Source of the DNA: Euborellia annulipes | Taxonomy: Eukaryota > Arthropoda > Insecta > Dermaptera > Anisolabididae | Direction: 5' to 3' | NCBI GenBank assembly: GCA_023213315.1 | Contig: JAKCPI010007874.1 | Location: 28,004 to 92,003 of the forward strand | DNA: 64,000 nt | Shown: piece after piece, positions 44,880 through 55,914 of the stretch | Position numbering within the stretch: position 1 is the stretch's first letter | How the letters are laid out: each line of letters starts with the position of its first letter | Made by a program: the position numbers and the translations under genes | Notes under the pieces: generated by a model | The model's database searches: none | What the model was told of the DNA's origin: nothing | Seen by the model: only the letters and a program-made list of their open reading frames with translations

Positions 44880-45685
44880 GTAATTATTATGCATTTTATC
44901 GTTGAAAAAAAAACAATGATAGAAACAAATAATTTGACTACGAAAAACGATTCTTTTGAATATGAAATTAAATATTTTGTATTTCACTAAGGGTAGAGGG
45001 TGAATATAAGCTGTTGAAAGGGGGAGGGGGAGTGGAGGTGTCATTGAAAAAAAAATTAGTTTTTTATTTTTTATTTATTTATTTATTTATTTTTTTTTAC
45101 TTTTTTTAAAAAAACACTTTCTCATTCATACTCACACTTAATATACTTTTACACAGGGGTGGATTAAGGGTTGAAAATTAAAATAAAATAAAAATTAAAA
45201 TAATTATTTATAAATGTATTCAAATTATTTTGAGAGTAATTTCGCGGTGAAGGCTCGCATTTCCTTAAGAGGGGGGGGGAGAGGAGGTATGAAGGCATTA
45301 ACCAGGGGAGTTAATGCCCCATCCCCTATAATGCATAAAAATATTAATGTTTTTTAATACTTTTACTAAAAAATAAGTGCATTCCGTTTGAGTTAATATT
45401 TATATTCAATATTTAGCAAATAGGATAGTGGGGTAGAAACATTTTAATGTCATTCTAAAATTTCGTATTACTGGGGCGGAATTAATTTTTGAAAATTTCG
45501 AAACTCTCATAAACAGACAATAATAACACTGGGTAATTTAGGAACCCATCGAACCCCTTGCAGAATTTTGTAGGGATTTTTTTCATTAGTTAGAAAAGTA
45601 AGATATAATTAGTCCACTTAGAATTTTACTGGGGTGAGTTACCGCATCTTTTTATATTAGAGAACTAATCTCAATTCGGAATTTT

Positions 45686-45940
45686 TACTTTCTCTTACCT
45701 ATATGTATAAGTTAATATACATATATATAGAGAGAAAGTATTGGATTCATGTCAAAAATTCGGTATCGAGATTTTGATGGATATACACGTTCTGAGGTCC
45801 CTTGAATCCAAAAAAGTGGTTTTCACGACATGGTCTGTCTGTGTGTCTGTTTGGGTTCAATTTAAAGCATGAAGGAATTGAGCTAGGAGGTTGAAATTTT
45901 ATATTTAAGTTAGGCACCCCCCTAGGGCGTGAAAATAAAA
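45686..45940 (+). repeat. DR1 copy, 5' end only
   Basis: 5' hairpin through the TTAGGCACCCCCCTAGG region. Truncated where the hammerhead-bearing foldback begins. Confidence 0.8.
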
Positions 45941-45954
45941 TTTGAGAAAAATAT

Positions 45955-46150
45955 TTTTCTTCAGGAATGAAAGTTAGAAAAATCTTTAAAAATATGTTTT
46001 AACATCTGACGTTTCGGCTTTGTTCAAAGCCATCCTCAGAGCTGTTAGTGGTCATCCTAGGATGACTTTGACCAAGGCCGAAACTTCAGCTATTAAAATA
46101 TATTTTTAAAGAAAAAATTCTGGCTTTGTTTTTTCTAACTTTCATTCCTG
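45955..46150. repeat. Ribozyme foldback (short)
   Basis: Arms share TCAGGAATGAAAGTTAGAAA at the left and its complement at the right end. The centre has AGCTGTTAGTGGTCATCC. A hammerhead-like motif in each arm faces outward. Confidence 0.7.
46006..46042 (-). ncRNA. Hammerhead-like ribozyme motif
   Basis: Minus strand: GCU, CUGAGGA (fits CUGANGA), helix II GGCUUU with AAAGCC (6 perfect pairs), GAAACGUC, AGA. Core complete. The right-arm partner (about 46055-46090) has lost the G of CUGA and the G of GUC. Confidence 0.6.
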
Positions 46151-46190
46151 ATATTATACGAATTCCACCAGCCATAAAATACCCTTATGC

Positions 46191-46469
46191 CAGCGTTTTC
46201 TAAACTGTGAGGCGCGGGGGAGGCCCTAGGGAGACGCGGACTAGTCTAAGGGGGAGGCGCGAATATTGGCCCCCAGGATCAATTTTCCAAATGATTGCTA
46301 GTTTTAATATAAATAAGAATTAATAAAAAAAATATTTTTATATATATTTATATTTTTTAGCATTAAAAATTTTTGTTTTTTATTATTTTATAAAATGAGG
46401 GAGGGGGAGGCGTCATAAGATTAATTATTTTTAAGGGAGGCGTGGTAACATAAAGTTTGGAAACCACTG
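46191..46469. mobile_element. hAT-like MITE (old)
   Basis: 5' end CAGCGTTTTCTAAACTGTGA and inverted 3' end CAGTGGTTTCCAAACTTTAT match the hAT CAGNGGTTCYCAAACT pattern. G-rich blocks GGGGGAGGCG lie inside both ends. No target duplication is left. Confidence 0.6.
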
Positions 46470-46773
46470 GTCTAGACGATCAATCGATTGTGTCAATTGA
46501 TTGAGTCATTCAAACTTTCTCTCAATCGTCTTCAATGATTGGCTCAAGCGTCAAACAGGTTCCTAGACGTTGAATTCAATCAATTGAATCAATCTTTTGA
46601 TCAAAATGATTGCTCGTATAGGGCCACCCACCTTAAGGTGATGAATTCACACGATAAGTGTTATCTGTTTAGACTAATAATTTCTTTAAAAATGAAGAAA
46701 GATAGGGGCAGCCAAAAAATAAAGCCTCTAGATTCTTAATGAATATTAAGATGAATTTAATTTCTTTTTTCGC

Positions 46774-46894
46774 CGTCGGGCTTGGCGTAGTTGGTATACC
46801 AAGAGTCGAGGGTTCGGATCCCAGGCAGTCCGATGATTTTATTTAAGCCATTTGGATACCAAACAGCTTAAACAAGAATGCCTGGACCCCATAT
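46774..46894 (+). repeat. SINE-1 copy, 5' part
   Basis: GGGCTTGGCGTAGTTGGTAT (deleted between the boxes), GAGGGTTCGGATCCC, CAGGCAGTCCGATGATTTTA, then the palindromic AAGCC..TTTGG segment and ATGCCTGGACCCC. Confidence 0.7.
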
Positions 46895-46899
46895 ATATA

Positions 46900-47770
46900 T
46901 TTATTCATAATTTCGTTTTCATAACTTTGATGAACACTCGCAACAAGTCAACAACTGGTCAAGTTCTATGATTCAAAATAAACAATTAATAACTAAAGTT
47001 CACATCTCCAAATTGTCTGTCGATAATGGCTAACTCGGCACTCGAAAGCACAAATTCAATTCCTTGCTACACTAATTTTTTTCTGTGATAAATTATATAT
47101 ATATATATTATTCAAATTTTATCATAAAAAATTCTTCTTAGAAAGTTAGTTTTGAAAGATACGCAAGAGAAGAAAAAAAAAAAAATTCAAATGTAATTTC
47201 AAAGGATTTATGTCATGTTATGGATCATGAAATTCCGGATAAACAAAGATGCTGGATCTATATGTGAACTAACAAATAAAAAGAAAGAACAAAAGGATTA
47301 TGGAGGTGGTTAAAGATGAAATATGTCAGTTTATTTTTTTATATTTCAAATCCCTCTCTTTTTAAATATTTTTATCCGCAACTAAATCAAAACAAGAATT
47401 GACAGTGACTTTATTTTTTAAAGGATTTCCTTTCGAAACAAGCAATATTTTCTTTTAAAGAACTTAAGCTATCTAAAAAATACATTTCAAAGGTACTTAT
47501 AAACTACATCCTTATATAATTATCTCACACTTCTATCGGTCATTCAGAAAAAAGCTTTTAGTACTTTATTTTTCAAGATATCTCCATTACTCACTTGAAC
47601 TGACCTCCATCATCATTTATAGAAGTTGAGTTGAAAAACATCTTTCATTTTCAATTAAAATAACATTTCCACGATGTTTAGGAATTTAAAGGTTTCTTTC
47701 GTTAACTACTTCAGAATGAACGGAAGTATTTTTAAAATAATTTTTTGCAAATATTTTTTGTCCTTTATTT
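46900..47770. other. AT-rich stretch, nothing recognised
   Basis: A (TA)n run near 47094-47108 is the only simple repeat. No gene or shared repeat was noted. Confidence 0.4.
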
Positions 47771-47774
47771 TTGC

Positions 47775-48082
47775 TTTCTCTTACCTATATATACGGTATA
47801 TAAGTATTAATGTAAAAATTCGATTTCGAGATTTTGATCGAAAGACTCGTTTTGAGATCCCCTGAGTTCAAAAATTGGGTGTGACTGATCGCACAGCACA
47901 CAACTTTCTCTTACCTTTGATAATTGAAAGTTGTGGTCTGTTCTTGTCACATCAGATTTTACGGGACATTTTTTTTTTTTTTTTAACTCAGTTGATCTCA
48001 AAACATGTATTTTCAACAAAAACTCGACACCGAATTTTTGACATTAATCCAATACTTTCTCTTTCTCTCTCTATATATGTAT
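47775..48082. repeat. Inverted DR1 derivative
   Basis: A plus-strand DR1 5' end (47775-47875) is joined to the 3' terminal hairpin (about 47878-47957), then to a minus-strand DR1 5' end (47990-48082). A miniature with two opposed 5' ends around one 3' hairpin. Confidence 0.65.
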
Positions 48083-48113
48083 ATCTTATCTTATACTACT
48101 AAACGAGCAATGT

Positions 48114-48480
48114 TCGGTGAGGGATAATATTAAGTCCCAACCATGCGTTTTCTACTTGTGATTATTTCATTGTTTTTAAAAAAAATATGATATATTTTTT
48201 AATGAAAACTTTCATGGTTCAAACCTAGAAAATTTCCAATAAAGATTTTCATTTTCTTTTATAAAAACAATGCAATAAGTAGAAAACGCCTGGGTGGGAC
48301 TTAATATTGTCCCTCACTGTACAGTGAGTGCATTGTTTTTATAAAAGAAAATGAAAATTTTTATTGGAAATTTTCTAGGTTTGATCCATTAAAAAATATA
48401 TAATATTTTTTTAAAATCAATGAAATAATCACAAGTAGAAAACGCATGAGTGAGACTTAATATTGTCCTTCACTCTACCT
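48114..48480. mobile_element. TA-type MITE pair, palindromic
   Basis: Outer arms share GTGAGGGATAATATTAAGTC and, inverted, GTGAAGGACAATATTAAGTC, with CGTTTTCTACTTGTGATTAT inside. The middle has TCACTGTACAGTGAG, as if two units abut. End sequence resembles the MITE at 10016. Confidence 0.65.
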
Positions 48481-48539
48481 TTGTTTATATGTAAGCACAT
48501 CAGTTCTCGAAAACGGCTCTAACGATTTTTTTTTTCAAA

Positions 48540-48720
48540 TTTCAAATATATACTATTTTCGGTATGAAAATGAAATTACGCTAGGCCTCATATTTGAAAA
48601 ACCTCGAATACTAACTAGTACTTTACTGATGTATATACTTTTTTTTAATTTTCTTAAAAATTCGGGATTCGGTCTAAATGGCCTTAGATGCCGAGAAAGA
48701 CCTTAAACAAATTAAAAAAA
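48540..48720 (+). repeat. DR1-core-bearing fragment followed by SINE-2 tail
   Basis: 48540-48660 matches 19120-19230 (TATACTATTTTCGGTA and AACTAGTACTTTACTGATG). 48664-48714 is a SINE-2 tail (GGTCTAAATGGCCTTAGATG). Confidence 0.5.
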
Positions 48721-48764
48721 AATATTTATATTTTTTTCCCCTTATTTCCAATACTTAAGTAATC

Positions 48765-50277
48765 TATATATGGGGCATTCCACGCCAACTCGACCACTTC
48801 TGAACCCGACCATTTTTTGATTTGACTGAAAGTTTGTCATCTTTTTGTACCCTATTGAAAACGTGTCTGAGAATTTTTTCAGATTTTTCGACCCAGCCAA
48901 AAAAAAGTTATAGCATTTTCAAAAAAAAACATCGAATTTTTTTTTAAATAACCGTAAAACTGTCAAAAATTAACTTATCGGGACGATTTTTTTTTTGAAA
49001 TTTTTGTCTTTAAATGTACTTTTCAGAAAAAAATATGACAAAATTTTACAGATTCATCTTAAACGTTTTTTTGACATTTTCGGAAAAAAACAAAAATTTC
49101 GATATGAATGACTTTTTTTTTTAATTTTTTTTTTTTTATAAAAAAATTTGATTTTTTCTACAAATTCTCTGAAAATTTCAGAGTGGGATTATTTCGCATT
49201 CTATTTTTTTTTATTTTTGAAAAAAAAAAAAATTTTTTCTCCGCTTATTTATCATGATGGTGCTCTTAAATTCTTCCAGGATTGACTGAGATTCTAGAAA
49301 ATTGAAGAAAAATAATAATAATAATAGCTAGGGGTGATGAAAATCGAGAAAATTCCATTTATCCTGAAAAAGATAGAAATTAGTTGTGTATTCAACTACT
49401 GAAGAATTTAAAGCGTCAAGTAAAAGCTTAGAAACATGGGCGTAACTAGGGGGTGCCAGGGGGCCTGGCCCTCCCAAAGCTCCTTGCCCCAAGAAAAATT
49501 AAAGGGGGCCATGGGACCAGCCATCCCCGGAGGCCCTGAAAAGCCCCATATTTTCTCAATTTTTCTTGGGGCAAGGAGCTTTCTGGGAGGGCCAGGCCCC
49601 TGGCACCCCCTAGTTAGCCCATGTTTCTAAGCTTTTACTTGACGCTTTAAATTCTTCAGTAGTTGAATACACAACTAATTTCTATCTTTTTCAGGATAAA
49701 TGGAATTTTCTCGATTTTCATCACCCCTACATATTATTATTATTTTTCTTCAATTTTCTAGAATCTCGGACAGTCCTGGAAGAATTTAAGAGCACCATCA
49801 TGATAAATAAGCGGAGAAAAAAAATTTTTTTTTCAAAAATAAAAAAAAGTAGAAGGAAATAATCCCACTCTGAAATTTTCAGAGCATTTGTAGAAAATCA
49901 AAGTTTTTTATAAAAAAAAAATTAAAAAAAAAAGTGTCATTCATCCCGAAATTTTTGTTTTTTCCGAAAATGTCAAAAAACGTTTAAGATGAATCTGTAA
50001 AATTTTGTCATATTTTTTTCTGAAAAGTACATTTAAAGACAAAAATTTCAAAAAAAAAATCGTCCCGATAAGTTAATTTTTGACAGTTTTACGGTTATTT
50101 AAAAAAAAAATTCGATGTTTTTTTTGAAAATGCTATAACTTTTTTTGGCTGGGTCGAAAAATCTGAAAAATTCTCAGACACGTTTTCAATAGGGTACAAA
50201 AAGATGACAAACTTTCAGTCAAATCAAAATGGTCGGGTTCAGAAGTGGTCGAGTTGGCGTGGAATGCCCCATATATA
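48765..50277. mobile_element. 1.5-kb near-perfect palindrome
   Basis: Arms of about 730 bp start TATATATGGGGCATTCCACG and end in its complement. A few single-base differences are visible by eye. The centre (49433-49627) is itself an inverted unit with GGGCGTAACTAGGGGGTGCC-like ends, resembling a hAT MITE. Outer ends abut TATATA, so a TA-containing target is possible. No ORF of note. Confidence 0.85.
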
Positions 50278-50516
50278 ATAATAGCGAAGTGTCTGTCTGT
50301 CAATCCGTCCGTCTCGCTCTGTTTGATCAACTTTCCGTTGGAATGACAAAATTTCGCAGTCTTATAGAGGACGTTATGGAGAGTCCAGGAAAAATACCCG
50401 GGTTCCGAAATTCCTACAATTTTTTGAGTTTTTAATTCCTAAAATTACGATTTCTCCCATGTAAACAAATCCTCAAGCAGGCACTGGATTGGAATAGTAG
50501 TAATAATAATTTTCTT

Positions 50517-50760
50517 GCCTCCGGGTTTGGCGTAGTTGGTAGCGCGTCTGTCTTGTATACCAAGGGTCGGGGGTTCGGATCCCAGGCAATCCGATGATTT
50601 TATTTAAGCCATTTGGATACCAAATGTATATAAGAATGCCTGGACCCCAATATATATATATTCATAATAACGGTTATCGTAAAAAGTCTTATATGGCCAA
50701 AGTTGCCGAAAAGACTGTGTAAATGTCTGTTTGAATGGGAAAAAAGTAGGAGAAAATAAA
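50517..50760 (+). repeat. SINE-1 copy, full length
   Basis: A box TGGCGTAGTTGG (50528-50539), B box GGTTCGGATCC (50572-50582), CAGGCAATCCGATGATTTTA and a TCTTATATGGCCAAAGTTGC tail. The clearest pol III promoter in the window. The tRNA-like head spans about 75 bp. Confidence 0.8.
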
Positions 50761-51029
50761 AAATGAGCATAAATTTATGAATAACATTTTTTGATTTAAT
50801 AGGCGATATTCCCGCCCTTGACTAATTGATAAGTGTCCTAGATATGTCTATTATAAGATGTGATTTTGCAATTCATTAAAATTATAAGAAAAAAAATAAT
50901 TAAATTTTCATTCACAAATTCATTTGAAATGAAAATTTTTTGGTATCTCATTCTATTTCTTCTTTTTATCTCTTTGGCCCATTCCCCCACTAAAAAATAT
51001 TACCTCATTGATTAACATGCCCGATGATT

Positions 51030-51320
51030 TGATTAATTTTCTTTAGAGGGCGAGCAAAAAAAAGCCGGATAATAGAAGAGGGCGGTTCGAAATCATCCTG
51101 TTCTTCTCTAAGTACTATATATTAGTAATGGTGTGGTCAATTTTGTGACCGCAATCGATCCCCTCAGGGGGCGGTTCACGCCCCAGGGACTCTGCCTCCC
51201 CCCCTTAATGCTTAGAGCACGCGTTGCTTGTCCTGTCACGCAAACTAAACCAAACCGCACTACCACCACTACTTGCAAGTCTCTTTCTTTTCTATTAACT
51301 AAATAATAGCACTCTCTTAG
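51030..51320. other. GC-richer single-copy island
   Basis: It includes ACCGCA/AACCGCA RUNX-type cores (near 51151 and 51256), GGGGGCGG and CACGC runs. There is no ORF and no splice signal that I trust. Confidence 0.3.
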
Positions 51321-51689
51321 CCGCCGACAATTGTTTCTTCTTCTTGCTTAAATCAAAAATAATTACTTCATTTTCTATCTTATATAATGGATTTAGGATG
51401 AGACTTCCTTTTTTTTTTTCTTTATTAAAAGATTTCCACCATTAACGATGAAGGTCGTATTAAGAAGAGACTTTTGCCTTGAGTTTCTATTTTAAAGACC
51501 TCGAGGGAAAAAAAAAAAAAAAATTAGAAAAATAATATCATTCTATTTAAATACATGTAAATAAAAAAAAAAAAATTTATGATGAAAAAATGAAACAAAA
51601 GTCTAAATAATAATTATAATTTTTTATTTTTGAATTGTTTTAATTATTTAAACAATTCAACAAAGTTATTATTATTATTTTTTTTTTTT

Positions 51690-51928
51690 AAACACTCACA
51701 CTTTTTTCCCATTCACACTCACATACACAGTCTTTTCGGCAACTTAGGCCATATAAGACTTTTCACGATAACCGTTATTAAGAATATATTTATTTTAGGG
51801 TCCACGCCTTATTTAAACCATTTGGTATCCAAATTGCTTAAATAAAATCATCAGACTGCCTGGGATCCGTATCCTCGACCCTTGGTATACAAGGCAGGCG
51901 CGCTACCAACTACGCCAAGCCCGAGGGC
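51690..51928 (-). repeat. SINE-1 copy, full length
   Basis: Minus strand: GGGCTTGGCGTAGTTGGTAG, a B-box region altered to GGATACGGATCCC, CAGGCAGTCTGATGATTTTA and a GTGTGAATGGG-rich tail. Confidence 0.75.
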
Positions 51929-52070
51929 CAAAATTATTTAAAAGTTGGAAAAGAAATAACTTGAAAAATTCATCATAATGTTTATGATTTAATTTTCAGA
52001 CAATTTACAAATAATTTTAGCAAAAATCCCTTCGTTAATGAAAAGCAAATTATTAGACTATCTAAAATTT

Positions 52071-52200
52071 TTTTTTTTTTTTTATTTATTAGGGGTGACC
52101 CCTCAGTCATTCCCTTCACATACATATATACAAAAATCCATATAAATAACATAGTAAAATAATAAAGTAGCAAGTTATATACATATAAATAACATACTTA
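52071..52200 (-). mobile_element. LINE-like 3' tail
   Basis: On the minus strand a run ATATGTATGTGAAGGGAATG, GGGGTCACCCCTAATAAATA and an A-run looks like a non-LTR retrotransposon 3' end. Related tails are near 16735, 54395 and 60670. No ORF. Confidence 0.4.
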
Positions 52201-52296
52201 TCTAAAATTTAAATTTTCAATTTTTTAATTAAAATTGAATAACAAATTTAACACTAGATTATTTGTTTCAAAGGTTTTATTCATTATAAAATTGAC

Positions 52297-52338
52297 CCTT
52301 GATACATATTTCTACAATTACGAGTCATCATCAGAAGT
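52297..52338 (-). ncRNA. Hammerhead-like motif
   Basis: Minus strand: CUU, CUGAUGA, U, GAC.. with GUA (one mismatch), GAAA, a helix III region AUAUGUAU, then C and AAG pairing with CUU. Helix III is longer than in the ACGU type. Confidence 0.5.
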
Positions 52339-52378
52339 GATTACATTACATACATAGGCTTTGCAATACATGAATGTA

Positions 52379-52423
52379 ATCCCTGATGATGAGTAGTAAT
52401 TGTCGAAATCCATATCAAGGGTT
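52379..52423 (+). ncRNA. Hammerhead-like motif
   Basis: CUGAUGA, UGAG..GUC, GAAAUCCAUAUCAAGGG. The core halves are intact but helix II and III have substitutions relative to the partner. Confidence 0.45.
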
Positions 52424-52602
52424 AATTTTATAATTAATAAAACCTTTGAAACAATTAACTTAGTGTTGAATTTGTATATTTAATTTTAATTATTTCAATT
52501 TTTTCAGAGATAATTAGGAAAATGTTGCTTTTCTGAAATAAATATCTAGGCTACTTACTATACCAAAATAATTTGAAGTCATGATGCCCGAAGGTGGTCG
52601 TA

Positions 52603-52922
52603 ACATCTAAAAAATAATTGATTTTTGGATTTTATTCAAAATCGTTAAAGCGAATTTTGAGAAAATCGAAAAAACTGAAAAAGAACTTCAGTAAAGTACT
52701 AGTACTTTTTGGAAGATTTTGTTTAAAAGTTTATTTTCACGCCCCGTGTAGGTGTCTAACTTAAATATAAAATTTCAACCTCCTAGCTCAATTCCTTCAT
52801 GCTTTAAATTGAACCAAGACACACAGACAGACCATGTTGCGAAAACCACTTTTTTGGATTCAGGGATCTCAAAACGTGTATATCCATCAAAATCTCGACA
52901 TCGAATTTTTGACATGAATCCA
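52603..52922 (-). repeat. DR1 copy, middle and 5' part
   Basis: Core AGTACTAGTACT, the CACGCCCCGTGTAGG region and CCATCAAAATCTCGACATCG are present. Both terminal hairpins are missing. Confidence 0.8.
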
Positions 52923-52929
52923 ACAAATT

Positions 52930-53570
52930 AAAGAAGTATTCATTTAAAAATTTCTTTGATAACACAAACCCCTTGAGAATTTTTTTATCCCAAAGAGAAT
53001 TTTATATTTTTTTTTTGTGCTAAAATTAGTATTTAAAAAAAAATCCGATGATTAATAAGAATATAAATAAAATTCTCAGGGTCTATTCTATTCAATGACC
53101 AACTCATTTCTAACATTTTCCTCAAAATAAATTTAAGGCACGCGAAGATAATAACGTTTCCTTTTTCATTCTTTCCCTAAAGACTTATTTTCACATTCAC
53201 AATGGTCTCAGATAATAAAGAATTTTTTTTTTCTCATTTGATATTTTAAAATTTTAATATAGTGGTTGCCCACACACGTGAGTTCGCAGTTGCTTGGTCC
53301 ACATACCAGGACAGAATGGAGTGGAGGGGGGGGCTTTGTTAAAAATTTCTAGGCCAGAGGGTTCCGCAGCCACAAAACCTATCATTAAAAAGAACCCTTA
53401 AAAAACCCTTCTTTTAATCTTTGAATTCCCTAAAGGCAAGTGATTGCTTGGGCTTTTTGTTTTTAAATATGCATAACAATCTGTGGTCTCAAACAAAAAG
53501 TGAAAATTTGAAAATTATATTCTTTAAGTTAAAGCAAATAGAATTAAAAATATTATAGTTGTGGCTATTG
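52930..53570. other. AT-rich stretch, nothing recognised
   Basis: A G-run near 53326-53333 and a small GC-richer patch at 53270-53360 are the only features. Confidence 0.35.
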
Positions 53571-54395
53571 AGTTGTGTCAAGGAAAGCTTGCAAAAGCAG
53601 AGACTGGCTGGCAAATTTTTTTTCTTTAAATATTTTATTGGGCCGATGTTTCGATCTCGATGGAGACCATCTTCTGGGCTCAATAAGTTTTTTTTTTTTT
53701 TGTATTAATATATAAGCTCATCAGCCTCTTAGCTTTACGGTTGAAAAACTCCAGGGCACTGACGTTTTTGATATAAAATCCAAAAAAATTCTAATTTATA
53801 TGGAATACTTTTTTTTACTTTTATATAACAATGAAAAGACAGCAAATCCAGTATTTAGTTAATATAATTATTAATAAATTTCCAAAATATTACTTACCAG
53901 GGGACTGACAAATTGAGTGTTAACATTCTGATTTTCGACACAAAAATAACAATAAAAGTATATAAAAGATTTCTAACGCTCGGTATTTGGGCATCAATGC
54001 CATCCATCTTTACACCGTACACTTATATAAAACATAATTATTTTTTCAACAGTGTAAAATATTAGATTTTAGTATTGTATTGTAGTTGTGGCTGTTGAGT
54101 TGTATCAAGGAAGGCAGCCAGTCTCTGCTCCTGCAACCCTTCCTTGATATTAGATGCTTTTCAAATTTAACATAAGACCCAAAAAATATTAACTTTTTTA
54201 TTAACTGTTCTTTAAAAAAAGTCAATATTTTTGCTACTCACTGAATTATTTTCAATTTACGCGAAGTTAATCCATTTTTTTCTTGTCCCTGATTGGGCTC
54301 TAAGATGGCCTCTATCGAGACCAAAACGTCGGCCCAATAAAATATTTAAAGAAAAAAATTTGGCTGGCAGTCTCTGCTTTTGAAACTGTTACTTT
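53570..54395. repeat. Ribozyme foldback (decayed)
   Basis: Outer arms share AAAGCAGAGACTGGCTGGCA and AATATTTTATTGGGCCGA with their complements. Hammerhead-like motifs at 53641-53680 (minus; CAGAAGA replaces CUGAAGA, helix II GGUCUC/GAGAUC intact) and 54295-54335 (plus; core mutated) face outward. A further inverted piece lies at 54082-54150. Confidence 0.6.
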
Positions 54396-54660
54396 TTTTA
54401 TTTATTTATTAGGCTTTAGACTACATACATAGGTCATTTCACCTTCACAGCATATCTACACAATTACTCCTTTTGCTGAAACCCTTCCTTGATAGAATTA
54501 AAAATTACATTTAACAGTTTAATAAAATAGATTATTTTTACTACAAAAAATATAAAAAACTTATTCTCGTTGTAGGCATATTTTTCTGCCCCGGTGAAAA
54601 AATTGACGCTTAATTTTAATCTTATTATTAAAATTACTTCCAGGCTTTCAATAATAATGA

Positions 54661-55359
54661 AAAAATCTGGTGTGACTGGCGCACAGCACACAACTTTCTC
54701 TTACCTTCGGTAATCGAATGTTGTGTACTGTGCTTGTCACACCAGATTTTTTGTGTCGACATGTATTTAGTTTCCGACAGTACGGTACATTCGATTTTCA
54801 AGATTTAAAATTTATAAGTATGACAAAATATTTATATTTTGTTACCATGGCAACCATTTCTCCTATCTTTTCTTTGGAGAACAAGAGTAAAGTGGTCTTC
54901 AGAAGATTTCAATCACAAAATGAGAATATACATTTTAAAGAGCATCTAAAAAATAATTGATTTTTGAATTTAAAAAAAAATCGTTGGAGCAAATTTTGAG
55001 AAAATCGAAAAAAACTGAAAAAGTGCATCAGTAAAGTACTAGTACTCTTTGGTCGATTTTGGTCAAAAGCTTCGTGTCACGTCCCATGGGGGTGCCTAAC
55101 TTAAATATAAAATTTCAACCTCCTAACTCTTTTCGTTCTTGAGATATTTTGTTCACAGACTCACACACAGACACACACACACACACACACACACAGACAC
55201 ACAGACAGACAGACCATGTCGCGAAAACCACTTTTTTGGATTCAGGGGACCTCAAAACGTGAAGATCCATCAAAATCTCGACATCGAATTTTTGACATGA
55301 ATCCAATACTTTCTCTCTCTATATATATTAACATATATATAGAGGTAAGAGAAAGTAAA
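54661..55359 (-). repeat. DR1 copy, full length
   Basis: 3' hairpin (54666-54746), intact X-box (54841-54854), AGTACTAGTACT, (CA)n slot (55159-55205) and complete 5' hairpin. Reference copy. Confidence 0.9.
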
Positions 55360-55579
55360 AATTATTCAAAAAACAGCGTGAAAATCATATACTCTTTCGT
55401 GTTGAATTTATGACACTCGATCAATTTACATAATCAATTCTACACCCAAGCATAAAATATAAATAATAGCTATTTTTTTAATTCAATTAAGTATCTCGCT
55501 CGTCACTGAAATGGAATAAAGAGAGAGAATTTGGAAAATATGAATAAGTTCAAAAATGCTTTTGTTCCTGACTAATTAA

Positions 55580-55870
55580 ATGCATAAACATAAGGCTTGT
55601 CAGCGACTGGCATCAGCCCTTTGCCATATGCGTGTGGAAGGGGCAGTCGCTGTTTGCGACTGGGGTGAGGTAGGGCTAGCCAAGCATTACGCACCCACTT
55701 CCGGTGACTAACCCGTCGTCATCTACCCAGACGTTGACAGTCGCTCGTAAAATTAAAAAAAGACCAAATACAGGCCAAATTAAAAAAAAAAATCCTGTGA
55801 TTCACACCTAGTGACAGATTGAGAGGAAAACCGCCGACGAACCAAATTAATTAGTCATCCTATTCATTGG
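55580..55870. other. Single-copy block with GTCGC repeats
   Basis: Short direct and inverted copies of CAGCGACTGG, CAGTCGCTG and GACAGTCGCT lie at 55600-55745. No family identity was seen. It could be a diverged foldback. Confidence 0.3.
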
Positions 55871-55914
55871 TTAAATATTCAGCTTAAAAAATTCCATTTT
55901 ATAAATTCAATTTT

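Larger units (their letters stand above)
52225..52500. repeat. Ribozyme foldback (second family)
   Basis: Arms carry AACACTAGATTATTTGTTTC and AAAGGTTTTATTCATTATAA at the left, with complements at the right. Two hammerhead-like motifs face outward around a 40-bp centre. Same family as 6643-6841. Confidence 0.75.

Noticed and set aside
50517..50590. A functional tRNA gene
   Set aside because: The A and B boxes are good, but the same head recurs with a shared non-tRNA body and tail, so it is a SINE.
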